Assembly (NCBI GenBank): GCA_013043685.1
Contig: JABDNT010000018.1
Span: forward strand, 1 to 64,000
Reading direction: 5' to 3'
DNA: 64,000 nucleotides
Source of the DNA: Flavobacteriaceae bacterium
GTDB taxonomy: Bacteria > Bacteroidota > Bacteroidia > Flavobacteriales > Flavobacteriaceae
The notes beneath the pieces were generated by a model. It saw nothing but the letters and a program-made list of their open reading frames with translations, was not told the DNA's origin and did not search any database. This document shows positions 8,682 to 17,786 of the stretch, piece by piece; positions within the stretch are counted from its first letter, which is position 1; every line of letters begins with the position of its first letter. The position numbers and the translations under genes were made by a program.

Positions 8682-9248
8682 ATGTTTCAGTTAGGTAAAG
8701 CTATAGTTTCCGAAGATATAATTGAAAAAGATTTTGTGTGTAATCTAAGCGCGTGCAAAGGAGCCTGTTGTGTTGAAGGCGAAGCGGGTGCGCCGGTCAC
8801 GGAATCTGAGGTGGAAACACTAAAGAAGATCTATCCCAAAGTAAAGCCATTTTTACGCCCGGAAGGTATACAAGCTATCGAAGAACAGGGGACACATATC
8901 ATTACCCCCCTGGATGAATTGGAAACCCCGCTTGTTAATGGGAAAGAATGCGCCTACGTAACATTCTCCGATAAAGGTATTGCGGGTTGTGGGATTGAAG
9001 ATGCCTTTAATGCGGGAGTTACAGATTTCAGAAAACCAATTTCCTGTCATTTATATCCTGTTCGTGTGAAGGATTACAGCGAGTTTGCTGCTGTAAACTA
9101 CCACCGCTGGCCCATTTGTGATGCCGCCTGTACCCTTGGTAAAGAATTAGAAGTTCCTGTCTATAAGTTCGTAAAGGATGCGCTTATTAGAAAGTTTGGG
9201 GAACATTGGTATGCGGAGTTGGTTAAGGTAGCCTCTAAGCTGAAATAA
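8682..9248 (+). CDS. DUF3109 family cysteine-rich protein
   Basis: 188 aa starting at MFQLGKAIVS. An in-frame TTG at 8658 would add eight residues but would place the promoter-like TATCTTTG inside the gene, so I prefer the ATG. Conserved cysteines are in DFVCNLSACKGACCVEG near the N-terminus, ECAY and GCGIEDAF in the middle, and ISCHLYPVR and PICDAACTLG later. This cysteine layout suggests metal or Fe-S binding, as in related YkgJ-type zinc/iron-chelating proteins. Cellular role is unknown. It is a single-gene unit, divergent from marC. Confidence 0.85.
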   Translation: MFQLGKAIVSEDIIEKDFVCNLSACKGACCVEGEAGAPVTESEVETLKKIYPKVKPFLRPEGIQAIEEQGTHIITPLDELETPLVNGKECAYVTFSDKGIAGCGIEDAFNAGVTDFRKPISCHLYPVRVKDYSEFAAVNYHRWPICDAACTLGKELEVPVYKFVKDALIRKFGEHWYAELVKVASKLK

Positions 9249-9343
9249 ACTGAAATTCTCACCATTCATATAAATTGATGTTATTTGGTTCAGCAGTACT
9301 ATAGTATGTTACATGCGTACTATTTCACCTTATATAGTCCACG

Positions 9344-9351
9344 TATATTTG
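9344..9351 (+). promoter_or_regulatory. Candidate promoter for the 9443 lipoprotein gene
   Basis: TATATTTG matches TAnnTTTG and would give a leader of about 85 nt. A TTTC lies 17 bp upstream as a weak -33. Two copies of GTACTAT (9296-9302 and 9317-9323) stand 21 bp apart just upstream, and the first is part of the perfect palindrome TACTATAGTA (9297-9306). They are a possible activator or repressor site. Confidence 0.35.
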
Positions 9352-9442
9352 TATAAATTCAACCCGAAATAGATTAATTAATTCTTTGATATTTAATATC
9401 TTAGTATAACGGAAAAACATAACCATTAAAATAAATCTCAAA

Positions 9443-10042
9443 ATGAAAAAACTATTATTAATATTAGCAATGGTCGGAGCTTTCATGGCATGTGAAAATC
9501 CTGTCTCTAAAAAGATCAAGGAAACGAAAGAGACGGTTTCCAATACTCGAAAGGCTGTTAAGGAAATGGAGAAGGTACAGGAAGATATGGAAGAATTGAA
9601 GAACGAAGAACCGCTCACTAACGAGGAACTCAAAGAGTGGTTGCCGGATGAGATCAACGGTATGAAGCGCACCGGGTACAAGGCTGGACAGACAGCTTAT
9701 TTGCAGATAGCACAGGTTGAAGCAACTTATCAGAATGAGGACAAGTCCAAAAAATTAAAAATCCAGGTAATGGACGGAGCCGGCGAAATGGGTGCAGCGG
9801 CTACAGCGGGTATGCGCATCTTGTTTTCTCAGGATTTTGAGGAAGAGGATGAGTATAAAGTACGGAGAACAACCAAGAAAGACGGTAATAAGGTTATTGA
9901 AGAATACAGAAAGGATGGTAGCCGAAGCGAAGTACAGTTCATGCAGGATGACAGGTTCTATATTCAGGTAACAGGAACCAACATGGATCTTGATGAAACA
10001 TGGGATGCAATTGCCGAAATGGATCCTGAAGATCTGGGATAA
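9443..10042 (+). CDS. Lipoprotein of unknown function
   Basis: 199 aa. The signal ends in a lipobox, AFMAC, with lipidated Cys17. Residues about 25-60 are strongly charged and likely a coiled coil (KKIKETKETVSNTRKAVKEM and onward). The remainder is a compact alpha/beta region with LKIQVMDGAGEMGAAATAG and repeated EVQF/YIQV strands. I do not recognise a named family. The protein is probably held in the periplasm or the inner face of the outer membrane. It is monocistronic and ends in a strong terminator. Confidence 0.8.
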   Translation: MKKLLLILAMVGAFMACENPVSKKIKETKETVSNTRKAVKEMEKVQEDMEELKNEEPLTNEELKEWLPDEINGMKRTGYKAGQTAYLQIAQVEATYQNEDKSKKLKIQVMDGAGEMGAAATAGMRILFSQDFEEEDEYKVRRTTKKDGNKVIEEYRKDGSRSEVQFMQDDRFYIQVTGTNMDLDETWDAIAEMDPEDLG

Positions 10043-10064
10043 AATTTAGGACATAGAAGATATC

Positions 10065-10098
10065 ATCGCCTTCATTTTTTGAAGGCGATTTTTTTGTT
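10065..10098 (+). terminator. Terminator of the 9443 lipoprotein gene
   Basis: Stem ATCGCCTTC (10065-10073) with GAAGGCGAT (10081-10089), T-rich 7-nt loop, then a T run. A second 9-bp hairpin, GAAAAAGCA with TGCTTTTTC (10110-10132), follows at once and may reinforce it. Confidence 0.85.
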
Positions 10099-10168
10099 TT
10101 CTGAAGTCGGAAAAAGCAAAATCTGCTTTTTCAAGTTAGCTTTGGTGTTAAATTTTTATTTGTGGGGT

Positions 10169-10381
10169 TGTTGAAAATTAAGGTTACCAAAAGGTTAGCA
10201 AATTCTAAACGAACCGCGATAGAACGGAAGCCTCTCAGGGTTTTCAACGAGTGTTTGGGTAAAATGTTCATAACTATGCACTTAAATCGTATTTAGCTTA
10301 AAAACAGATAGTTAAGCTCATATATTAAGATTTCGATAGTAACACTTATAAAACATACGTGTTGAAAACTTTGTTGAAAAC
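10169..10381 (+). promoter_or_regulatory. nrdBA control region with four GTTGAAAA motifs (DnaA-box-like)
   Basis: The 345 bp before nrdB hold GTTGAAAAT at 10170-10178, the reverse complement of GTTGAAAAC at 10240-10248, and two direct copies at 10361-10369 and 10373-10381 spaced 12 bp apart. TGTTGAAAA differs at one position from the complement of the E. coli DnaA box (TTWTNCACA). An inverted repeat, AGCTTAA (10295-10301) with TTAAGCT (10312-10318), lies between them. DnaA is known to act on nrd promoters in E. coli; its action here is an inference. Nothing gene-like is visible in this stretch. Confidence 0.45.
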
Positions 10382-10477
10382 CAACATTCATTTCGGAGGT
10401 TTTTCCCCTCAGATTTTTTCATATTTGTTAGTCCCGAGTAACGACAAAATTTCTATATAAATAAAACACGAAGGACA

Positions 10478-11455
10478 ATGAGCGCAGTAGAACCCATTTT
10501 AGAAGACAATAAGGACAGGTTTGTAATTTTCCCCATTCAACATCATGATATTTGGGAATGGTACAAGAAAAGTGAAGCTAGTTTCTGGACAGCTGAAGAG
10601 ATCGATCTTCACCAGGATCTAACAGACTGGACCAATAAATTGAATGATGATGAAAGATACTTCATCAAGCATATACTTGCCTTTTTTGCCGCTTCCGATG
10701 GGATCGTAAATGAGAATCTTGCAGAAAATTTTGTGAATGAAGTTCAGTATAGCGAAGCAAAATTCTTCTACGGTTTTCAGATCATGATGGAGAATATCCA
10801 TAGTGAGACTTACTCGTTGCTTATCGATACCTATGTGAAGGATGATAAGGAAAAGGATAAGCTTTTTAAGGCTATCGAGAATTTTCCGGCCATCAAGAAA
10901 AAGGCTGACTGGGCGCTTAAATGGATCGACAGCCCGAGTTTCGCAGAACGCCTGATTGCGTTTGCCGCAGTAGAAGGGATCTTCTTTTCAGGAGCATTTT
11001 GCTCTATCTTCTGGCTGAAGAAACGCGGATTAATGCCTGGATTGACCTTTTCAAACGAATTGATCTCCCGTGATGAAGGAGTACATTGTGATTTTGCGGT
11101 TCACCTGCACAACAATCACCTTGTGAATAAAGTACCGAAAGAACGCATACGCGAAATTCTCGTGGATGCTCTTAATATAGAACGTGAGTTTATTACCGAA
11201 TCACTTCCGGCTAGTTTGATCGGAATGAACGCAAAGCTCATGACTCAATACCTTGAATTTGTAACAGACCGCTTATTAGTTGAACTTCAGTGCGAAAAAG
11301 AATACAATGCAACCAATCCATTCGACTTTATGGATATGATCTCACTGCAGGGTAAAACAAACTTTTTCGAGAAGCGTGTTTCGGAATATCAGAAGGCAGG
11401 CGTTACCAACAAAGACAAGGAATCGAACAAAATTAGTTTCGACGCAGATTTCTAA
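10478..11455 (+). CDS. nrdB: Ribonucleotide reductase class Ia, small (radical) subunit
   Basis: 325 aa, full length for the family. By matching motifs to mouse R2, the di-iron ligands are D74 ([10 protein letters not shown]), E105 and H108 (MENIHSE), E166 (AVEGIFF), and E200 and H203 (RDEGVHCDF). The radical tyrosine is Y112, four residues after H108. Long stretches ([28 protein letters not shown]) and the C-terminal SFDADF are strikingly close to eukaryotic R2. There is no N-terminal ATP-cone here, unlike some flavobacterial NrdB proteins. It supplies the tyrosyl radical to NrdA for reducing ribonucleotides to dNTPs. It is probably cotranscribed with nrdA after a 122-bp gap. Confidence 0.97.
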   Translation: MSAVEPILEDNKDRFVIFPIQHHDIWEWYKKSEASFWTAEEIDLHQDLTDWTNKLNDDERYFIKHILAFFAASDGIVNENLAENFVNEVQYSEAKFFYGFQIMMENIHSETYSLLIDTYVKDDKEKDKLFKAIENFPAIKKKADWALKWIDSPSFAERLIAFAAVEGIFFSGAFCSIFWLKKRGLMPGLTFSNELISRDEGVHCDFAVHLHNNHLVNKVPKERIREILVDALNIEREFITESLPASLIGMNAKLMTQYLEFVTDRLLVELQCEKEYNATNPFDFMDMISLQGKTNFFEKRVSEYQKAGVTNKDKESNKISFDADF

Positions 11456-11577
11456 AATGTTCCGGTAACGAGTTAAAGGCTCGCGGACTTTTAAATATAT
11501 TGCTGATTATGCGGTGTTTAACCATACCTCATCAGCACCCTATTACAACTAAGTAACCTCATAAAACGTAAGAAGAA

Positions 11578-13998
11578 ATGAATGTAGTTAAAAGAGATGG
11601 CCGGAAAGAACCCATCATGTTCGATAAGATCACTGCCCGGGTGAGAAAATTGTGCTATGGATTGAACGAGTTGGTGGATCCAGTAAAAGTAGCCATGCGT
11701 GTAATTGAAGGATTATACGATGGAGTAACCACAAGTGAATTGGATAACCTCGCTGCAGAGATCGCTGCAACTTTGACCACTTCACATCCGGATTATGCCA
11801 GACTAGCCGCCAGAATTTCAGTTTCTAACTTACATAAGAATACTAAGAAGACTTTCTCTGAAGTGATGACAGACCTCTATGAATATGTCAATCCACGCAC
11901 AGGGAAAAAAGCTCCGCTGCTTAGCGATGAGGTACACAAGATCATCAAAGAAAATGCAGATGAACTAGACTCTACTATTATCTATAACCGGGATTTCGGG
12001 TATGATTATTTCGGCTTTAAAACCCTTGAACGTTCATATCTGCTTAAACTGAACGGTAAAATTGTGGAACGCCCTCAGCATATGCTGATGCGCGTTTCCG
12101 TGGGGATTCACTTAAACGATCTCGCTGCTGCCAAAGAAACCTACGAATTGATGTCGAAGAAATTCTTTACGCATGCAACACCTACTTTGTTTAACAGTGG
12201 TACTCCCAAACCACAAATGTCTTCTTGTTTCCTGCTTACAATGAAAGAAGACAGTATAGACGGTATCTACGACACACTGAAGCAAACGGCGAAAATCTCA
12301 CAATCTGCCGGAGGGATCGGCCTGTCCATTCACAACATTCGGGCAACCGGGTCGTATATTTCAGGGACAAACGGAACCTCCAATGGAATCGTTCCTATGC
12401 TTCGTGTGTTTAATGATACCGCGCGTTACGTAGACCAGGGTGGCGGCAAACGTAAAGGCTCATTTGCAATTTATGTTGAACCATGGCATGCGGATATATT
12501 TGATTTCCTCGACCTGAAAAAGAATCACGGTAAGGAAGAAATGCGTGCACGGGACCTGTTCTATGCGATGTGGATCCCGGATATGTTCATGAAACGTGTC
12601 CAGGAAGATGGTGAATGGACCCTGATGTGTCCAAACGAGTGTCCCGGACTATTCGACACCCATGGTGATGAATTTGAAGCGCTGTATACGAAGTACGAAT
12701 CAGAAGACAAAGGTCGCAAAACCATTAAAGCAAGAGAGCTATGGGAGAAGATCCTTGAATCGCAAATTGAAACTGGCACTCCTTATATGTTGTATAAGGA
12801 CGCTGCCAACCGCAAAAGTAATCAGAAAAACCTGGGAACGATTCGTTCTTCAAATCTGTGTACGGAGATCCTTGAATATACTTCGGAAGATGAGGTGGCA
12901 GTATGTAACCTCGCTTCCATTGCCTTACCCATGTTTGTAAAGAATGGAGAATTCGACCATAAAGAATTGTACAGGGTAACCAAAAGAGTTACAAAGAACC
13001 TGAACCGTGTGATCGACCGAAATTATTACCCGGTAAAAGAAGCAGAGAATTCCAATTTCCGTCACCGTCCGGTAGGACTTGGGGTACAGGGTCTTGCCGA
13101 CACCTTTATCCTCTTACGTCTTCCTTTTACCTGTGATGAAGCCAAGAAACTGAACCAGGAAATTTTTGAGACTTTGTATTTCGCTGCTGTGACTGCTTCC
13201 ATGGAAGAGGCTAAAGCAGACGGACCTTACGAAAGCTACAAAGGTTCACCGATCGCGAAGGGAGAATTCCAACACAATCTCTGGGGAATAAAGGACGATG
13301 AATTAAGTGGCCGTTGGGACTGGGCCAAGCTGCGTAAAGATATTAAGAAACATGGCGTTCGCAATTCTTTGTTGGTAGCACCAATGCCAACGGCCTCAAC
13401 ATCACAGATCCTTGGAAATAATGAAGCGTTTGAACCTTATACTTCCAACATCTATACACGAAGAGTACTTTCAGGAGAATTTATTGTGGTAAACAAGCAC
13501 CTTCTCGAAGATCTTGTAAATCTAGGGCTTTGGAACGACGACCTCAAAGAGGAGATCATGCGTGCCAACGGATCTATCCAGGATGTGGATGTAATTCCAC
13601 AGGAGTTAAAGGAATTGTACAAAACGGTTTGGGAACTCAGTATGAAGGATATCATCGATATGTCTCGCCATAGAGGTTACTTTATTGACCAATCACAATC
13701 ACTGAACCTGTTTATGGAAAATGCCAATTTCGCCAAACTTACTTCCATGCATTTCTACGCCTGGAAAAGCGGCCTGAAAACAGGTATGTACTATCTGCGA
13801 ACAAAGAGTGCCGTAGATGCGATCAAGTTCACCTTAAAAAGTGAAACCAAAAAAGAACCGGTTCCCGCTGTTGCGGAAGCCAGTGTGGATGCCACTTCAG
13901 CGGTATCCGATAAACCACTCACTCCTCAGGAATTACGTGAAATGCTAGCTAAATCACGCGATGCAGAAGACGATGACTGCTTAATGTGTGGTTCTTAA
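11578..13998 (+). CDS. nrdA: Ribonucleotide reductase class Ia, large (catalytic) subunit
   Basis: 806 aa. Residues 1-about 90 form an ATP-cone ([20 protein letters not shown]), the overall activity switch that senses ATP/dATP. The active site has C217 (SSCFLL) and C443 (AVCNLAS) as the redox pair, with N426, C428 and E430 in SSNLCTEIL as the radical and acid/base residues; this numbering nearly equals that of human R1. The C-terminal DDDCLMCGS supplies the CxxC that passes electrons from thioredoxin or glutaredoxin. It reduces NDPs in the cytoplasm with NrdB. A terminator follows at 14021. Confidence 0.97.
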   Translation: MNVVKRDGRKEPIMFDKITARVRKLCYGLNELVDPVKVAMRVIEGLYDGVTTSELDNLAAEIAATLTTSHPDYARLAARISVSNLHKNTKKTFSEVMTDLYEYVNPRTGKKAPLLSDEVHKIIKENADELDSTIIYNRDFGYDYFGFKTLERSYLLKLNGKIVERPQHMLMRVSVGIHLNDLAAAKETYELMSKKFFTHATPTLFNSGTPKPQMSSCFLLTMKEDSIDGIYDTLKQTAKISQSAGGIGLSIHNIRATGSYISGTNGTSNGIVPMLRVFNDTARYVDQGGGKRKGSFAIYVEPWHADIFDFLDLKKNHGKEEMRARDLFYAMWIPDMFMKRVQEDGEWTLMCPNECPGLFDTHGDEFEALYTKYESEDKGRKTIKARELWEKILESQIETGTPYMLYKDAANRKSNQKNLGTIRSSNLCTEILEYTSEDEVAVCNLASIALPMFVKNGEFDHKELYRVTKRVTKNLNRVIDRNYYPVKEAENSNFRHRPVGLGVQGLADTFILLRLPFTCDEAKKLNQEIFETLYFAAVTASMEEAKADGPYESYKGSPIAKGEFQHNLWGIKDDELSGRWDWAKLRKDIKKHGVRNSLLVAPMPTASTSQILGNNEAFEPYTSNIYTRRVLSGEFIVVNKHLLEDLVNLGLWNDDLKEEIMRANGSIQDVDVIPQELKELYKTVWELSMKDIIDMSRHRGYFIDQSQSLNLFMENANFAKLTSMHFYAWKSGLKTGMYYLRTKSAVDAIKFTLKSETKKEPVPAVAEASVDATSAVSDKPLTPQELREMLAKSRDAEDDDCLMCGS

Positions 13999-14020
13999 TT
14001 TAAGTGTTATTAATTTTGAA

Positions 14021-14049
14021 AAAGGAGAGCTGAAGCTCTCCTTTTTTTT
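14021..14049 (+). terminator. Terminator of nrdBA
   Basis: A perfect 10-bp stem, AAAGGAGAGC (14021-14030) with GCTCTCCTTT (14035-14044), tetraloop TGAA, and a run of T to 14049. Confidence 0.9.
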
Positions 14050-14088
14050 ATTTTGTTTCTCTGTCGGGACTTGCAAAGTTTTGTACAG

Positions 14089-15216
14089 CTACAAGAGATG
14101 TAAAATATAGCCTAGCATTATTCCAATAACGATCACCCAGACCGAACTAAATTTTTTCACACCGAAAACCAGGGCTGTACAAATGCCTGCTATAAGGATA
14201 CTTTGCCAATCAACAAGAGCTTCTTTGCCCATTACAAATAGCACGGCAAGCATAACAGCCACAGCCGCTACATTAACACTGTCCAGGAATCCCCTTAACA
14301 ATTTAGATTTTTGCATTCTGGGTATAAGAGGATTTAAGATCCAAACAAAAAGGAATGATGGTAAAAATATTCCTAATGTTGCCACAATAGCCCCCCCGAA
14401 TCCACCTAGCTGATAACCGATAAAAGTGGCGGTGGATAACACGGGGCCAGGGGTAAACTGTCCTATTCCTATAGCTTCCATTAATTCAGGCCGGGTGAGG
14501 TAACCATTAGTTACCAGCTCGGCATCCAGATATGCGAAGAGGACATAGCCACTACCGTAAAGGATACTTCCTACTTTTAGAAAGGTCCAGAATATTTTCA
14601 AAGTAGTTAGTTTCGAGATAGTTTCAGCCGAAACAAAAAGAAGAAAAAACGGAGTAACAAATTTTGCACCTACTGTTTTGCGTTTCAGGTAAAAATAAAA
14701 TCCCCCTATAATTCCACCGGCCAGCAAGGCAATTATTTCATTTATTCCCCATAAGCTTACACTGAGAATTAGTATTCCTAAAACGGCCAATTCCCAGTTC
14801 TTCACAGCTTTCCTGCCCAGTTTTAATATTGCTGAAGCAATAATAGCTAGTACTGCTGGTTGTATGCCTTTTATAAATGGAGCGATTTCCGGAAGACTGC
14901 CATAAGCAACATAAAGCCATGCCAGGAATCCCGTAATAACGACAGCAGGAAAAATGAAACAAATACCGGCGACAAAAAGACCTTTCCAACCGGCACGCTC
15001 ATAACCACAATGCATGGTCATTTCGGTGGAGTTTGGCCCGGGAATCAGGTTAGTGGCACCCATAAGATCTAAAAAGTGTTCGCGCGACATCCACTTCCTC
15101 TTCGTGACTACTTCGTCTTCCATCATAGCGATATGGGCAGCGGGGCCCCCAAAAGCGAAACAACCCAACTTAAAGAATAATCGGGCGATTTCCGATAATC
15201 GATTTTTACTTTCCAT
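14089..15216 (-). CDS. Chromate-type (CHR family) efflux transporter
   Basis: 375 aa, a full-length two-half CHR protein. The N-terminal half has KLGCFAFGGPAAHIAMMEDE (residues about 16-35) and NLIPGPNSTEM. The C-terminal half repeats the pattern with SGYVLFAYLDAELV and IGQFTPGPVLSTATFIGYQL. There are about ten to twelve membrane helices. Members pump chromate out by proton symport/antiport, though many distant homologues have not been tested and may move other anions. It is followed on the opposite end by a DUF6503 gene 14 bp upstream on the same strand, so the two may share a transcript. Name ChrA would overstate the evidence. Confidence 0.88.
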   Translation of the reverse strand: MESKNRLSEIARLFFKLGCFAFGGPAAHIAMMEDEVVTKRKWMSREHFLDLMGATNLIPGPNSTEMTMHCGYERAGWKGLFVAGICFIFPAVVITGFLAWLYVAYGSLPEIAPFIKGIQPAVLAIIASAILKLGRKAVKNWELAVLGILILSVSLWGINEIIALLAGGIIGGFYFYLKRKTVGAKFVTPFFLLFVSAETISKLTTLKIFWTFLKVGSILYGSGYVLFAYLDAELVTNGYLTRPELMEAIGIGQFTPGPVLSTATFIGYQLGGFGGAIVATLGIFLPSFLFVWILNPLIPRMQKSKLLRGFLDSVNVAAVAVMLAVLFVMGKEALVDWQSILIAGICTALVFGVKKFSSVWVIVIGIMLGYILHLL

Positions 15217-15230
15217 TGACTGTGCAGAGA

Positions 15231-15926
15231 TTATTCTCCAAGAGTATCAGTTCCCAGGTATCCATCATTCTTATTGTAATACCAGGCACGTGTTTTTGGC
15301 ATTTTTATTCCGTTTATTATTTGTTCTTCTGAAAGAAGGATATATTCACCCGTGTCTTTTCCCTCACTTGCGGGGTCTCCTTTAAAGAACTGATAGATTT
15401 CCATGGCATAGCTTTTAGGATCGAAATAAAAGAACCAAACATCGCTGCCAACTGTTTCGACATAAGTAACTTTAAGGACCAGGTACTCTTTGCCCTTAAA
15501 ATTTTTAAGTACGACTTCATCTTCAATTTGAGTTCCAGGGTCCTTTAATTTCATCGGCAGCCCGTAGAGATAGGTGTAATAATTCTTGTAAAGTACCGCA
15601 GTTTCACAAGGGGTTCTGCGCATTAATGTAGAATCTTTGATTGAGGTCGAACATTTTCCTTTCTCAATGGCATACGTGGTTTCCTGGGTATCTCTTCTGG
15701 ATTTGAGATAGAAGAAATCGTTCGGAAGATCTATTTTAATAGCACTAAACCTGGGTGAAGCTTTAGGTGTATCCATAGTGACCGACAGGGTTCCGTTGAA
15801 TTTTCCCCAATTATTATAAGGGTCGTGATATTCAATACTTTTATTAAGTAATTCTTCCCCGGATAAATCCTGAGCGACAATGGAATATGGAATAATAAAA
15901 GCGAGAATTAGTAATAGGTAATTCAT
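15231..15926 (-). CDS. Secreted DUF6503-like protein
   Basis: 231 aa with a signal peptide ending near IPYSIVAQ. The mature part has GEELLNKSIEYHDPYNNWGK, followed by beta-rich sequence (FNGTLSVTMDT, FSAIKIDLPNDFFYLKS) and YLVLKVTYVE with VWFFYFDPKSYAMEIYQF. The pattern resembles LolA/LolB-like beta-sheet proteins and fits the DUF6503 family, common in flavobacteria and without an assigned role. It probably sits in the periplasm. It precedes the chromate-type transporter by 14 bp on the same strand and diverges from the Na/Pi gene. Confidence 0.7.
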   Translation of the reverse strand: MNYLLLILAFIIPYSIVAQDLSGEELLNKSIEYHDPYNNWGKFNGTLSVTMDTPKASPRFSAIKIDLPNDFFYLKSRRDTQETTYAIEKGKCSTSIKDSTLMRRTPCETAVLYKNYYTYLYGLPMKLKDPGTQIEDEVVLKNFKGKEYLVLKVTYVETVGSDVWFFYFDPKSYAMEIYQFFKGDPASEGKDTGEYILLSEEQIINGIKMPKTRAWYYNKNDGYLGTDTLGE

Positions 15927-15993
15927 TTATTGAGATTTATCATTTTCTAAATTAAGATATTTACTACTTTTATCTGGTCGACAAAGACTTTTT

Positions 15994-17742
15994 ATGAATT
16001 ACGGATATACCGAGTTGTTACAGTTATTTGGTTCGCTGGGGTTGTTTCTATTTGGAATGATGGTAATGAGCGACGCTTTGATGAAGCTCGCAGGGAACAA
16101 GATGCGAAGTATACTCGCAACCATGACATCTAATAGATTTTTCGGTATACTCACGGGATTCTTTATAACATCGGTAATACAGTCCTCATCTGCAACCACC
16201 CTCATGGTGGTAAGCTTTTCCAATGCTTCCCTATTAACCCTTACCGAATCCATTAGTGTGATCATGGGTGCCAATATAGGTACAACCATTACCGCATGGC
16301 TTATTACGATTCTCGGATTCAAGGTAAGCATGAGTGCTATTGCCCTGCCACTGGTTGGGTTTGGATTTGCTTTCACTTTTGCCAAAAGGGAAAGTTTGAA
16401 GAATTGGGGGACCTTTATTATTGGTTTTGCGGTTTTATTTATTGGCTTGCAATTCTTAAAAGACGCCGTACCGAACATCAATGAAAATCCGGAAATGCTG
16501 GAGTTTCTTACCCGGTATACAGATCTGGGTTTCTGGTCTGTTCTTATCTTCCTTTTTATAGGCACATTGCTCACTGTCATTATTCAATCTTCCAGTGCTA
16601 CAATGGCGCTTACCCTTATCATGACTGCCCAGGGATGGATACCCTTTGAATTAGCTGCAGCTATGGTACTTGGAGAAAATATTGGTACAACTATTACCGC
16701 AAATATTGCTGCAATTGTATCAAATTACCATGCCAAACGCACCGCACGCGCTCATTTGCTGTTCAATATAATTGGCGTTGTCTGGGTGCTTATTTTGTTC
16801 TATCCGTTTCTAAAAATGGTTAGTTGGGTGGCACAATGGACAGGTTCGGATTCGCCTTATCTGAGTGCTGCAGCAATTCCAGTAGCCATTTCATTATTTC
16901 ATACCATATTCAATCTATGTAATACATTCTTGTTGGTTTGGTTTGTGAAACCTATTGCAAGGCTGGTAGAAAGATTCGTGCCAGAGAAATTACTACCGGA
17001 AAAGGAAATAGACGAGCCTAAGTATCTCAGTAAAAAAGTACTGAAATACCCTGAAACCCTAATTGTTTCCCTGGAAAATGAATCTAAATATCTCTTCAAG
17101 AAAGCGATTTTTGAGATTGTTGCCCATTCCCTTAATATTCACAGGTCGGATATAAAATCTGACGAGAAGATGAAGGAAATTCTAAAAAGATCGACAGAAG
17201 ACATGGGTACGGATGTTGAAGATCTCTATCACACAAAAGTGAAAAAGATCTATGGCGAAATCATAAGATATGCCTCGTTAGCGCAGAGTAATTTTAAATT
17301 GTCTCAGGCACAAAACAAACATGTTTCCGAAATAAAAATAGCGAACAGGAAAATGGTCGAGATACTTCGTAATATGAGAGAGCTGACACCAAACGTCTCC
17401 ATGTATATCGAATCGGATAACCAATATGTGAGAAAGGAATATAACAGATTAAGGAAGAAGATTGCTAAGGTACTTCGGATAATTTATCGCTTCAGAACAA
17501 AGAAGGACAAGGACGTTTACCACGAGAAATTAATGAGACTAAAGAATGAGGCCAAGGAAGAAATACACAGAACGAGTGACTCTATCGAAAAACTTATTCG
17601 AGAGGGATTGGTTACCGTGGACATGGGATCATCTCTGGTAAATGATCGCGATAATGTAAATGATACCATTAAGAAGCTCATTTCTATTGCCGACTTACTG
17701 TATGGTGAGCGGGATCCACTTTTTGAGGAGGAAATAGAATAA
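15994..17742 (+). CDS. Na+/phosphate cotransporter (NptA/PNaS family) with PhoU-like tail
   Basis: 582 aa. Residues about 1-330 carry the duplicated SLC34-type core. QSSSATT (63-69) and QSSSATM (198-204) are the paired substrate motifs, each followed by GANIGTT (92-98) or GENIGTT (227-233). Residues about 350-570 are soluble, helical and PhoU-like, probably a regulatory domain in the cytoplasm. It imports inorganic phosphate with sodium. Downstream, on the other strand, lie PiT and a phosphate-selective porin, which makes this a phosphate-uptake neighbourhood. A TACTTTTA sequence upstream is a weak promoter candidate. Confidence 0.92.
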   Translation: MNYGYTELLQLFGSLGLFLFGMMVMSDALMKLAGNKMRSILATMTSNRFFGILTGFFITSVIQSSSATTLMVVSFSNASLLTLTESISVIMGANIGTTITAWLITILGFKVSMSAIALPLVGFGFAFTFAKRESLKNWGTFIIGFAVLFIGLQFLKDAVPNINENPEMLEFLTRYTDLGFWSVLIFLFIGTLLTVIIQSSSATMALTLIMTAQGWIPFELAAAMVLGENIGTTITANIAAIVSNYHAKRTARAHLLFNIIGVVWVLILFYPFLKMVSWVAQWTGSDSPYLSAAAIPVAISLFHTIFNLCNTFLLVWFVKPIARLVERFVPEKLLPEKEIDEPKYLSKKVLKYPETLIVSLENESKYLFKKAIFEIVAHSLNIHRSDIKSDEKMKEILKRSTEDMGTDVEDLYHTKVKKIYGEIIRYASLAQSNFKLSQAQNKHVSEIKIANRKMVEILRNMRELTPNVSMYIESDNQYVRKEYNRLRKKIAKVLRIIYRFRTKKDKDVYHEKLMRLKNEAKEEIHRTSDSIEKLIREGLVTVDMGSSLVNDRDNVNDTIKKLISIADLLYGERDPLFEEEIE

Positions 17743-17766
17743 AAAAACCCCGGACTAGCCGGGGTT
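17741..17766 (-). terminator. Terminator of the porin-PiT unit
   Basis: On the minus strand, AACCCCGG and CCGGGGTT (17746-17753 with 17759-17766) enclose CTAGT and are followed by a 7-nt T run. It lies between convergent phosphate transporter genes. The plus side lacks a T run, so it acts mainly for the minus strand. Confidence 0.85.
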
Positions 17767-17786
17767 CGAACATTTCAAATCTGCGA

